Shown here: positions 47,806 to 59,355 of the stretch, piece by piece | Layout: every line of letters starts with the position of its first letter | How positions within the stretch are numbered: position 1 is the stretch's first letter | Assembly: GCA_004154925.1 (NCBI GenBank) | Contig: QJNS01000244.1 | Coordinates: 47,594-111,593 of the forward strand | Reading direction: 5' to 3' | DNA: 64,000 nt | Origin: Monosporascus cannonballus | Lineage: Eukaryota; Ascomycota; Sordariomycetes; Xylariales | Made by a program: the position numbers and the translations under genes | The notes under the pieces: model-generated | What the model was told of the DNA's origin: nothing | Databases searched by the model: none | What the model saw: only the letters and a program-made list of their open reading frames with translations

Positions 47806-50800
47806 TGTTGGTTCATTTAGGACACCAGATGGCCCTTTCGGCGACTCAGCTCGGGCTCAGCACAGACTCGGGGATCAGAAAGGCGGCGCCATCAAAAGAA
47901 AGATGGTGTCAAGTCATTTCTCGACGAGCTAACTACCCTACACTAGGTAATAAATACGTCTCTTGGCCCGGTTCGAGGTCCCAAGGTTCTTCTGGTCTGG
48001 GATTCGAAGGCGCGGGTGCGGGTATCGCAAAGGCCGTTCGGTTGAAGGGACGGCCACGATGATGGATTGGGGTGTAGAGGGTGGGCGACGTGCCACATGC
48101 AGTTGCGCAGCTGATTACTGGGTTCTACTACAAGAATAGCAAGAGAACCAATACATAGGCGAGTAAAAACGATAGGTAGGCAGCTTTTGGCGTACTCGTA
48201 GGGACTAGGTTGATGTTTGGCCAGTCGGGAGTAGCTCGAACCAACATACATAGAGATTCATCGCATTCCATGTAGGTAGGTGGGATAGGTAAGGTCCAGT
48301 ACAAAGCCTCCAGGATACTGGTTGAATCTGTTAGGGTCAGTCAGATCTGGGAGTACCGCCAAGATGGTGTACAGATGGCTTCGATTGGTGAATGTGGCGT
48401 GCCGGCTTGGGCCAATTAATTGGCGAGTGAACATCTGAGATGGCCGGGGGTGGACACTTAGAGCTGCCGATGCGCGGGACCCCCAGAAAACATGTCACTG
48501 TCTACTACCGCTAATAAAAGCGCTAGTGCATACAACTCTTGGAGTGTGACGAAGGCTGAAGATCGTCCATCGATCGTTTCCAAGCCTCTTTGCGCATACG
48601 CACTCTCTACTAGAGGGAATATTGAGCCGAGATAACAGGCTATGATTCCTCATTTAACGTTACAAATGGAGATGCGCGGACGGCATGTAAGCCCAGAGTC
48701 TTGACGTGGCTGACCGTCTTCTGTAAAGCTTTAATGGCCATCTCAAGATACATAGGTACCTGCGATAGGATCGACGCTTTCCACTAGGTAATTTTGGTCG
48801 GCCGTCTGGTAAGAGGCAGCCTAGACACAACATAAGCCTAACAGAGATAGTAGTCTCCGTGTGAGGTCAAACGTTAATGTATTGTTGATTGACTAAAGGT
48901 TAGATGATGATCTGTCTAGAAGGCTTTTATTCTCATTGCGTATCTAATGGTATAGCCTACCAAGAGACACGGAGGCGCATAGCCCGCTATTGTGGGAATG
49001 GAGACACATAGGGAAAATCTGCCCTACAAAGGACCTTTTTTTTTTAGTTGTCCAGCATGAATTTCCACCGCTGGTTGGAAAAGAACCCAACAAAATGACC
49101 TGACGCATGCCTAATTAAGCTACACATTTGCAACTAAAGGTCCCCAGATCCTAAGTGGAGCATGGAGGCATGGTGGTACATACTTTCTACTTTAATCTCT
49201 ACAGTAAATCGATACAGTAAACTAACTATCACAGAAGCAACCATCTCGTAGGTGGTCCATCTCGTAGTGCATACAACGAACACTTTACCTAAGGAAACCA
49301 TCCCCTTGGTGAGCCGCCGTCCGAGGGCTTCCAATGAATACCCATACCGTCATTGTATTGGCCTCTCGAATTTGAATATGCCAAACCACCTCAGGGTTTC
49401 TGTAGGTCAAGCGGTGGCAGAACAGTGTGAAGATGTTTTGAGCCCTGAACCATCTCTGGCCTGTTTTCACACTGATAGACTCCATCGCCCTGATTCCTGT
49501 CTGTTATGTTCGCTTCGTCAGTTATTAGGCGTCTCCCTCCTCGCACTTCACGAATTTCTGTGCCATATTGCGGCGGCCGCCGCGGGGAGTGCGGGATTTC
49601 GCGGGCTCCCCTAAGAGCCCCAGCTAAGTCGACCCCGCCGAATCGTTTAATCAACCTGAGCTAAACGTAATTTGGCAACCCTACCTTGTGCTGCCCATTA
49701 CCCATAACCCCCCCCCCCCAATACACACTAAGTGGGGAACATGGATAGGGTGGTACTTTGGCCATAATATCATAGCATTGCTACGATCACTACTACCGTT
49801 ACTCTAACCGCCGTATTTCAACTAACACCATTGCAAATATTAAGGCCATATATTTTGATGGGAGCCATTCTATCGTCGCCTGCATATTCCCCGGGGCCTA
49901 ATTTTAATCGTGCCAGCTAAACCCGACGTTAACCGTTAACCTAACCTTAATTAAAGCGATAGCCAGTACTTGGCTGTATAAGGCTATGCGTTAGAGGTGG
50001 AAGTATTACTTCTGGCGGCTTGGTGCTGATGATTTTCCGGGGTGCTGATGATTATCGATGGGGGCTGCCAAAGAACGCTTAGCTCGGATCGATTAGCGAC
50101 TCAGCGAGGTCGACATATCGGGGCGCCCCAAAGCCCCAAGCTGCCTTGGGGATCCCTGCTCATTTTGTAAGTTGACCACTAAAAATAATAAACAAAGAAA
50201 CAGATTGGGGGGAGAATACTCGTTTCATGTCGTCACAAGTTTTCCAACAGTTCGGCTAACCGGGTTTCCCAGAGCCTGTCGACCTATCGACGACCTTCCT
50301 GGAAATCCCGAAACTCAGGATCCCGGTGTTGTTTGCTTAAGTTGGATGGATGACCCTGTAACCCTCGGCATCAATGTTATTATTTTTAGCAAAGGTGATG
50401 TATCTCCCCAAGTCGGTTGCACAGAAAACCTCGACCTCTCTATCGACGAAAGAAGCCAACAGACAAGCCAAGGTGAAATTAGTTACTGCTCACTTGACAC
50501 AGTCGCCTGCACGAATGTAATGGAAGCACCAAGCACCCCCACATTCACTGCTAGCCGAGTCATCGTCTGCACTGGGTGCTGTCAATGGCCGCCGTCAATA
50601 ATCTGAGGGGCCTTACGCACATACACATATGCCAGTCTTTTTCCTGTTTTCATAAAACTCAAATACACAGACGGTTTAATTTCCCGCGAGTTGCCATTAT
50701 CCCCCATCGTCACCATCGTCGGTCACTGGAATGAGGAAAACACCCTGACAGGTACAATACGTACGAAGTAGGTACCTAGGTAGGTACGATATACATACTG

Positions 50801-51882
50801 TCGATGGTCCCTGGAGCCGCCCGTATCACTTCGAGGAGCAAAGAGCAGTTGCATGGCAAATATGTATTTCAGCCCAAACTTCACACGCTCTCTACTCACC
50901 GTTTTGGCACTTTGGATTCCACATAGCTCGAGATATCTGCAATCTAATCCATCCCATGTGATGATCGTGTCCGCATGCAGACCATAAGCGAGAGCTCATC
51001 CATAGAAGTTACGGGAGTATTCTTAGTTACCTCCCCTGGGCTACTGTATGTCATACGGGGTTAGGGGATGTAGGTGTAGATAGAACACTGTATGGTACTA
51101 GGTATTTAACCTCGTCGCTTTCGTTCAGGAAGGATAATGTCCAAAACTTGGCAATCTGTAACGACGGTAAGTATTGGCAGAACGATCTGCAATATCCAAG
51201 CCCATACAAATCTGTATGTGATTCCACTTGGTGATAAAGTGGCCCTCTAGTGTTCACGTATGTAATACCTACAGACATGAAGTTAATGCAGGCAGATCAT
51301 TTTCATGTCAACTAAAATCTGCAGTGTATTTTAGGGGCGCTGCAACCCTGTTCGTAATTCTCCCAGTTAGAGAGCAGCCCGTAAACGGGATCCACTAATA
51401 AGACCCTGCACGTGTATGTGATATACCGATCGAAGTATAAGTGGCCCACTCAGAAATCTCAGGCATAGTAGGGTAGATTCATCTCTGAGGCCCCGCCACA
51501 GAGCGATTCGGCATGTTTCAAACCGCCCTGCTCCTGTGTGTCAGCCTCCGTAGCTGATCCGCCATCAGGCGGGTATGTAAGTCGGGCGAGCATGCAGGAG
51601 CATTGGGCCGGCGGCAGCAGGTCATCTGCATCCACCAGGCTCTAGGCGCATGTTACCCGTTTAAGATTTTATCCCCCAGGAAAGGCGCACGCGGCGGCCG
51701 GCGCATCTGAGCTAAGGGGGCACGACTTGCGCTGTAATATAGAGGGATAGACAGCCTCGTGATACGGAGCGCAGCTCAAAGATCTATTTGTGAGCAACCG
51801 TCAGGCAACTAGCCCCCGCTCGTCATAGCTAAACGCAAATTACACCCGGCTCGCCGGGACTTAGGTGCGGCATAGTGGGTAG
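47806..51882. other. 4 kb intergenic region upstream of adenylate cyclase
   Basis: This region holds the promoter and leader of the cyclase gene and the 3' side of the Rtc4-like gene. Frames of 60-144 codons (for example 50172-50606) show no domain or consistent splicing. A C-run (about 49710-49718) and a GGTACCTAGGTAGGTACG palindrome-like word near 50770 are the only notable simple sequences. Confidence 0.45.
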
Positions 51883-53692
51883 TTAGGTATTCTCATCCTC
51901 GCTCATATCCGCAATGACATCGCCGGCTTCCTCATGCAGGAGCTCGCCCACCTCGATGCTGTCCCGCAGTATATCCCTCGCCTCGCCCTCGCCGACGTCC
52001 ATGTCCTCCATGACGAGCCGCGCGGCCAGCTCCGGGACCAGCACTCCCTGCACGTATGCTGTGTAGCTGCGGGCGGAGATGAGCCTGTCCTCGACGGCCC
52101 GCTTGCGGAGCACCGGGGAGAACCTCCGCATGATATACTCCGTCATCACGTGCAGGCCCTTCGGCCCGTAGTATCCCGGCGTCACGCTGTCCTTCGTCTT
52201 CAGCAGCGTGCGGTCCTTCCCAGACTCGACCTTGTCCCTCAAGATCGAAGCGTAATGTGACGGCCGAGACCCCTCGAGGATCTCCCTTAGAAATCTCTCA
52301 TGGCTCGCGAACCGGCTTTCGATCGTGCTCCAGTCGATCTTGGGATACCCTTTCTCAGTTCCCGAGTCCAGCGCCGCCCTCCGCTTGTGCAACCTACAGA
52401 ACGCCGCCTGCTTTCTTATATTCATCCTGCCACGATCCGAGTGTTTTTCTAGGAGCTCAGGATCCACTGGTTCGTGACACATCGGGCACCTTGCTTCTTT
52501 AGGCCTTTGAGCGGCTAAAAGGATTGCATCATCTTCATTGCTGTTGTCCCAGCCTGGTTCCGAACCAACGATGACCTCACCATCGTCGTCAATCGGACTA
52601 TCTAGCTCGTCCGTGTCATCCGGCAACTTGAAAACCGGTTTCTGAGAGAACCCGTCGGGGCTGTCGCCAGGGGAGCTCTCGAGTACATTTGTCTCTGCCC
52701 TTGCTCGGGACCGCGTAGATCTTCCTGGTCTAGCTGTCTGCCGATCGGGTGAAGTTGCCTCGAACCCGAGCCCCGGCCCATCGGAGTCAAACAACTTAAT
52801 TCCGCCTTTTTGCGGCGAGTCGTCAGACGTGATGTTGCGCAGTCGAATGTTGGGTTTCCGGGGTGTGCCGTTAGGGCTTGAGTCTATAGACGAGGGTATT
52901 CTGAGAGTGGATTTCGACGGCGTAGGTTTCCTTTCTGGGCTCTCACTAGCATCATAAAGCTTGATTCCTCTTATTGGAGTCGCTGTAACTGTCGATTTAG
53001 AGTCTGTAACAACATAATATGGGATAGTTTAACTGACCATCTCTTTGAGGGGTGGAAGATCCCGGTGGCGATTTTTGGGGGTATTTCTGTGAAGATTTCC
53101 CATAACCATGGATCTTGGCAGAGTGTCTCCCAGGCGCCCGTATCTTAGGTTTCTTGTCGTGACGCTTGCTGAAGCCATAGTTGTCTACGAGGTGACTGGA
53201 AGACTCTGGCGCGCCCTCTTCGCGCGACCTCTTCGAGCCATTGGACCTCGAAGGACCTTCTAACTGGGAGCTAGTCGCACGGATACTGCTTTTCTCTGAT
53301 GCCTTGTTGATCCCCCACGTGCTCTTGCGTGTATTGCTAGCCTGAGAGGAAGGCGGTTGGTTTTCCTTGCCAAATTGGGTGGGTCTTATATCTCCTCGGG
53401 GAGGCTCATCGTCCGAGTCCGATAACAAGCCCTGGCTAGGCCCTGCTGCAGGCAGGCTTATTTCTTCATCATCACTACTCTCAGGTGGTGCGTTTATGAA
53501 GTCGTCGTCCTCCTCTAGTCTTGTATCCCCGTCCATTTTTAATGAGGCTAACGGCCTCGAAAGGTTTGGAGGCTCGTATCCCCAAGTCGGTCTGCCGCCG
53601 ATCTGTTGAAGAAGCCGGTGTGGTCGATAGTTTTTGCTCAGACCAACCCGCCTGTATAGTACACTGCTGGGGCTACGAGGCGTCTCTTCCAT
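51883..53692 (-). CDS. RTC4: Rtc4-like domain protein, about 585 aa
   Basis: Exon 1 is 53692-53038; exon 2 starts at 52988 or 52982 and ends at 51883. The donor is GTCAGT. The nearest AG would leave a 34-base intron, too short for fungi; the two next AGs (49 or 55 bases) keep the same frame. The start has the conserved RVGLSKNYRPHRLLQ. The middle is disordered and acidic (SSDDEE, SDSDDEPP), with two GIKLYD / GIKLFD repeats. Near residue 390 a CPMCHEPVD motif resembles a small zinc site, and the last 140 residues (FASHERFLREIL, YYGPKGLHVMTEYI, then LVPELAARLVMEDM) are the Rtc4-like domain. Yeast Rtc4 is linked to telomere capping; the molecular role is unknown. It is divergent from JNM1. Confidence 0.85.
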
Positions 53693-54386
53693 CGATATAC
53701 CCAGCTACTCTCATGGGAGCCCCTGAGGAATTTTAAGCTCCCTCGCAGTTCATATCCACACGGTTATGCCTTAGTCGCTAGAGACGCAGATACAGCTTAA
53801 CAACGCAATAGACGGGGCTCTAAGAGCGCTTAAAGCTGGTATGCAGAATCCAGTGAATGAGCGACAAGGGCGTCAGGTGACCTTCAAGCTGCAACACGCC
53901 TAGAGAGTCGTACTTCATGGGCAGTCTTTGGTCGGATAATGCAGTCTTTAAAGAAGGCGCTCGTGTTGGGCCAGAAAATAGAAACACAGTCGCTAGTGAA
54001 TTAGGTACGAGATGCGACCTTCGAAGAGGTACTATACGCAGTATTTGCCTAAGCTGAGACGCGTCGAGAATTGCCCAAGTTTCGAGCCGGCACTGACGTA
54101 CCACGGGCAGTCCCAGACACCTGTCAGGTAGCTACCGCCACGGATCAGCCACACATACCGCGCCGTACTGTGTACAACGCATATTCGTGGGACAGAGGCC
54201 GCTGAAGTACCGGGCAAAGTAACTAAACAGACCAGCAGCCGTTCCCAACAGCGTCGCGTTTGCGGTTTGAGCTCAACTCTAGGACCTAGCAATCGCTACT
54301 TCCAAATAACTAGCTGACCACTGCTGGCACAATACCACCGACTATAAAGACCTCGAAAGCGAAAAGTCATCGCGCCGATTGCCAAT
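53693..54386. promoter_or_regulatory. Shared divergent promoter region, RTC4 / JNM1
   Basis: 694 bases separate the two start codons, which point away from each other. No coding sequence is supported inside. No specific factor site is claimed. Confidence 0.5.
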
Positions 54387-55788
54387 ATGACATTAAACCG
54401 GAAATATGCGAATCTGCCAGACTTGGTACGCATCGCTCGTTCCCGCATCTTCCCCTTGCGCCTCTCTACACCAGCTAATAGACAGCTCAGGATTCAGCAC
54501 CAGACATCTACGAAACACCTGAGCTAACAGATGATACCTCGACAATCCCGGTAGGCTCCTCCGCAACTGTCCGTCCCTTCGTTAACCACCGGTGTTAATA
54601 TCGCATTAGACTACAGCAGACCAACCGTACTCGGACAACGAATTCGGCGAAGACGATGACGAGGATGCCGATGGAATTTCCCGCTCGAGACTCCGCATAG
54701 ATCAAGCCCGATCTAGGTTTCTACCCTCACAAGTCGACGCGCGGGACGTGGACTTCTCAGACCGGCTGGACGGAAAGCGCAAGTCTTACAAGACGTCGAG
54801 CCGCAGACAACGAGGACTTGAAGATGGTACCGAGATTGGAGATTTGAGTGATGAGGAGGATGGCGAAAGCCTTGAGAAGAAAATGGCGCGACTGAAGCGT
54901 GAAATCGAAGAGGCAAGGGAGGAATACGAAAAACGGAAAGCCGAGGCGCAAGAGGCTACACCGCAAGACACAGATCTCGTTTCCTTGAGTCGAGCACTGG
55001 ACGAGTTATCGACAAAGCCAGGAGGAGGCATACCGAGCACGACGCGGGCGGAAAGAGCGGCAAAGGATTTGAAGGAGGAAACAGCCGAAGAATCCACCTT
55101 TCAACCGAACGGAGCAACGTATACTGTCACTTATGCTCCGACCTACGAACAGAGCCATGCGCTGGCCAAAGCCGCTGACTTCGACCGACGACTTGTTCTG
55201 CTAGAACAGGCGATTGGCATCACATCTTCTGCTCTACCTGAGCTGGAGAGCAACGGCCTCCCTCGGGCCATTGTGCCCACTCTTGACACGCTCCAGAAGC
55301 AAATCTTAACATTATCAGAAGCGTCTACATCATCCCTTGACAGTATCAGCCGCCGCGTGAGGACTTTGACGCAGGAGGCTGATCAGTTGGAAAAGTCGAG
55401 AAAGGCTGCCAAAGCTGCCCAAGATGCTTTAGCATCCCAGGGTGGTACTGTTCCCGTCGAAGCAGATGACACGGAGCAAACGGCCAAGATCAATGCGCTC
55501 TACGGCACGCTTCCCACTATCGAGTCTATGACACCCCTGCTACCTCCGCTCCTAGATAGACTTCGCTCGCTGAGGGCTATTCACGCCGATGCCGCAACGG
55601 CAAGCGAGACTCTTGAACGCATCGAAAGATCCCAGAGCGAGATGGCCTCCGATATTAAGCTATGGCGCGAGGGGCTGGAAAAGATAGAGGCCGCCATGGG
55701 TGAGGGGGAGACAGCTATGAAGACTAACATGGAAGTCGTTGACGGGTGGGTGAAGGACCTAGAGGCTAAAATCACGAAGCTGTCGTAG
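54387..55788 (+). CDS. JNM1: Dynactin subunit 2 (dynamitin), 425 aa
   Basis: Exons are 54387-54425 (MTLNRKYANLPDL), 54491-54550 (DSAPDIYETPELTDDTSTIP) and 54610-55788; both introns (65 and 59 bp) are phase 0. The N-terminal AP-D-IYETPEL motif and the FSDRLDGKRKSYK segment (about residues 81-93) are typical of p50 dynamitin. A strongly charged coiled coil spans about residues 111-148 and another lies near the C-terminus (ERIERSQSEM). Dynamitin forms part of the dynactin shoulder, joining the p150 arm to the Arp1 filament and supporting dynein-driven nuclear and vesicle movement along hyphae. The usual length is about 400-450. The stop is TAG after KLS. Confidence 0.95.
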
Positions 55789-56208
55789 CTGTTAGAGCGC
55801 ATCGGAAGTGCATCGCTTGCAGTTTATTTGCGTATGATACCCTAAAAACATAGAAAATCCGAGGCTCCATTACAAAGTGTGCAAAGCCTACCTCGAACAA
55901 GGAGACAAATCGACAACCTGAGATCCAATTTATATGACGCTGAATCCGCCTGCCTATGGTAGTATCACAGGTACCTCCGCAATGTACCTCATGAAAACAT
56001 GCGCGTTGTGATTGGCCAGATTCCAATTCAAGCTCAGTTCGCGCTGGGTCGAATTCCGAAGGGTCCCTCTCTAGCGCCTTCAGCTGACAGCAGCCGACGG
56101 AATTTATCACAACTTTCGCAACTTTCAATTCCCTCCAAGCAACAAAAACCTGCCCACGCATCTTCTCACGGAAAACACCAAACCTGATCAGTCCACCAGA
56201 TCGCCAAC

Positions 56209-56547
56209 ATGGATTCCGCTAAGCAGCCCGTCAAGCTCGTCAGAGTTACCCGAGTCCTGGGACGAACCGGTACGATGGTCCTTTAATGGCATTCCGCTAC
56301 CTCTCGTCGCGGGCGAGAGCTGACCGTTCATCAATAGGTTCTCGTGGTGGTGTCACCCAGGTCCGCGTCGAGTTCATGGACGACCAGACCCGAAGCATTA
56401 TCCGCAACGTCAAGGGACCAGGTACGATTCGACCGGCGCTCCCGCACCCATGCGACCGCTACATACTAACATGCAAATTCTTTAGTCCGCGAGGACGACA
56501 TCCTCTGCCTACTCGAATCCGAGAGAGAGGCCCGGAGACTGCGGTAA
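56209..56547 (+). CDS. RPS28: 40S ribosomal protein eS28, 68 aa
   Basis: Three exons, 56209-56269, 56338-56421 and 56486-56547, join across introns of 68 and 64 bp that both start GTACGA. The product starts [20 protein letters not shown], continues with the near-invariant [15 protein letters not shown] and [13 protein letters not shown], and ends [12 protein letters not shown], which is the full eS28 length. It is a small-subunit protein near the mRNA exit channel. No single frame covers the gene because it is cut into three parts of about 20-28 codons. Confidence 0.97.
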
Positions 56548-57092
56548 GAGGGGAGTCGGTCGGGGGAGCAAATGGTTGGGAAATGCACGCGAGATTCTCG
56601 TCTCTAGGGTCGGGCCTACTTCAAAAATTCGGAAGGGTCATTCGCCATTTGGCAGTTATCCTCGAGGTCTCAAAACTGTCATGGGAGTTGCTGGACAGCA
56701 GGCAGGAATTTCATTTCACATTACGGCTATGAATAAAGACCCCCTAAATAAGCTGCTCCTCCACCGTGCCATACTTCGTGCGCTCGTCTCGCTTTTCACA
56801 TGACTATTTCCTACACGCTGTATCCGGGCTGTTCATCCTGTCGAGCGCTTGCGGATATCTGCAAAATGTTCCCCCTACGATGGGCCCAGCTTCGCTTATC
56901 GGCGCGATACACACACAACATTTTTAGCCAATTACCGAAAAAGCACAGGCCACATGCACTTTTGTGGGACAGCTGATTGTCTTTCCCCAATTCTCCAAGA
57001 TTTTTCGTAGCAAGCTCTTCTCTCAAGACTTTCCTACGCTTTTCCTCAACAGCAAAGCCAATTGAAGAACGAATCTTCTTCACACACCTTCC

Positions 57093-57317
57093 TGGTAAGT
57101 TATCTTTCCCAACCCTTACGTAACTCTCGGTCTCGTTGGATGATGCATTTAAAGCATGTATTACCTGAACATCATTGATGTACTATTATTATCACCAAGA
57201 TCTCTGACTCAACAACCAAAAGTTCCCTGATATGATGCAATGTTTTCTTTCTAGCTTCATCGCTGACATGGATTTTCTCACTGCCTAGATAAATCCCCAT
57301 ACGTCCCACGTATCGCC
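57093..57317 (+). promoter_or_regulatory. 5' leader of cnxG with probable intron and a six-codon upstream ORF
   Basis: GTAAGTTATC at 57093 is a good donor, and TTTCTAG (ending 57255) or GCCTAG (ending 57289) are candidate acceptors in the leader. If the first acceptor is used, a six-codon upstream frame (MDFLTA, stop TAG at 57287-57289) stays in the mRNA about 28 bases before the main ATG. If the second is used, it is removed. Confidence 0.4.
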
Positions 57318-57611
57318 ATGGGTGCGATTCCCAAGCCACCGAAAGGCCACTTCAACATTCTCTACTTCGCAAGTGCGGGCTCCTTCACGTCTAAAGAATT
57401 CGAGACCTTACCGGCTCCTCTCCCCTTAAGCAAGCTGTTCGACACGCTGGAAGAGAGGTACAAGGGTATCAAAGATCAGCTTCTCTCTTCGTGTCTCGTG
57501 ACTGTCAACCTCGATTACGTTGACATTGCCGAATCTGATGATGGATCCCATCAGAGCGTGATCAAGGAAGGCGATGAAGTCGCCATCATTCCCCCGGTCA
57601 GCTCTGGTTGA
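57318..57611 (+). CDS. cnxG: Molybdopterin synthase small subunit (MoaD/MOCS2A type), 97 aa
   Basis: This is a single-exon ubiquitin-fold sulfur carrier. It starts MGAIPKPPKGHFNILYFASA, where the FNILYFASA strand is the typical first strand of the fold, and ends EGDEVAIIPPVSSG. The terminal Gly is the residue that is adenylated and thiocarboxylated before giving sulfur to precursor Z (cPMP) with the large subunit (MOCS2B/CnxH) to make molybdopterin for nitrate reductase and sulfite oxidase. Most MoaD proteins end Gly-Gly; here the last two residues are Ser-Gly. The length is normal. It follows RPS28 on the same strand with 770 bases between. Confidence 0.92.
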   Translation: MGAIPKPPKGHFNILYFASAGSFTSKEFETLPAPLPLSKLFDTLEERYKGIKDQLLSSCLVTVNLDYVDIAESDDGSHQSVIKEGDEVAIIPPVSSG

Positions 57612-59355
57612 ACAACGATATGATATCGTATAAGCTCTATGCCTACTTTCACACCTGCTTGGTCAGGGCGGCAGTAGCAGTTGGCGCTCGCCGCTGCGGG
57701 CTCTCGACCCGGACATCACGTCTGCTTACCAGCCGGATGCCAAATGTCCGCCAGCTCACTAGCCAAGCTCTCCAGTCGTACCTCCGAAGCACCCAGCACC
57801 CGGGTCGCCCTCCCTATGGCGCTCCATGAACTGCTTGGTTCCCCTAGGATACCCACAACCAGCAGGGTGAAAACTAGAGCACATGCAATGGTGACAAGCC
57901 AAGTTAACGTGATGGCCGACACGTGGCGGCCTAACGGATTTGTGCCGATTTCCCGACACTCCGTCCAGGCGGACAGATATTCCCGTCATCCACGCCGACA
58001 AATGCTGGAGTTGGTGTGGAATTGCGACGCAGCTCCGTGGCTATGTATTGTCGGACTCGAGGTTAGTTAGCAGCGAGGCATGCTTTATGCGTGAGAGCAC
58101 ACATAAAGAGAGACCAGCTGCAGCCCGGTACCTGAGTGTGTGGGCGTCGCTTTGAGATATTCAAGGTCACATCTATGTCACTGGATGATATATCCATTAG
58201 AACGGTCCATCATTATCTAGATAATGCTCTAGAGAAAGAATCAGACGAAACAAACAGTTAGCCTGGCCAAACATCAAGAGACCTTCGAGACCCCTCTTAT
58301 GTAGCCATGGACAATCCGCGTGATCTCCAGACTCCTCCAGCTAGACCAGTTCGGGGTCATCAAGCTTGCAAGGATGCAGCCTTCTCATGACCAGCAGTGT
58401 TCGAGAGACGCCAAGGTTTCGAAGTCCCTGAGCACTAAGTAACGTTAGGACGCGGCATACAAGCCGATCGCCGCTTGGCTCTAAGCCAGTAAGCATATAG
58501 GTCATCCGGGGGTTACTGGCCACGACTCTTAACCACTGGGGTTTTCGCGAAGCACTCAGATATGCCATACTGCGAGAGTCAGAGCAGGGCCGCGCGCGCC
58601 TCTCGAGTCGGTTCGCGATTTCCCGTATGAAGCTCGCGAGACGGAAAATGCCCGAAACGGACTCCGTGATGCGGGGCAGCGGGCAGCTGCTACCTGCGTC
58701 TGGTCCTGGGCACAGATAAACACTCATGGGCCGGCCTGATAGGCGCGCATCTCAGGTTTTGGGATACATATACCGCAACTGTTCCGATGCTGAGTTTCCA
58801 ATGCTAATGCGCACTTGCTGGCTATAAGCCTTAGTACTGCTACGCGTAGGTGGGTACAGGAGTATACGGTGGGTAGATGTCATGACACACTTGCACGAGA
58901 ACAAGGCTGGCGGGGTGCTATCTAGAATTTTTTGTTCCCAATGCATGTGTTGTCGCTTCCTGATAGATGCTATGAAGTTGCTTTTCAATGTTCGTTCCCA
59001 TCTTAACGTAATCAGACGTCGTTTCATACGAACGTGCTGATGTCGCCCGCCCGCTCTCTCTATGCCCTGAGCTTCCAGGGAACCACGCCCGATCGAATGG
59101 GCGACTGCGACTGTGGGACGATGCCCGAATCGTTTTCCATAGTCCGGGGAGAGCGTGGTGATGCGGTCCCGGTATATCATCATGCCTGCGACTGAAAGTC
59201 GTGGTCGTGATGGCGCCTAGGTTAGGTGGTAGGAGAGCAGGGAGCTATCATGCGACGATACTAATATGCGGCCGATATCTCGTTCGATCTCGGACATCGA
59301 CCGGGCAGCGATACTACTCCTGCAAAATTCCCAAAGTGCCCACAGCAAAGATTGC
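57612..59355. other. Intergenic region; one unassigned minus-strand frame
   Basis: An ATG frame at 58727-58341 (minus, 128 codons) has reasonable composition (RITESVSGIFRLASFIREIA) but no recognised family, and no exons could be added. A 57922-57716 minus frame has a membrane-like stretch (WLVTIACALVFTLLVVGIL) but only a GTG start. Neither is called as a gene. Confidence 0.3.

Noticed and set aside
57716..57922. Minus-strand frame with one membrane-like segment
   Set aside because: It starts with GTG, and no ATG-bearing upstream exon with a fitting splice site was found.
58341..58727. 128-codon ATG frame on the minus strand
   Set aside because: The composition is plausible but there is no recognised domain, extra exons or promoter; not enough to call a gene.
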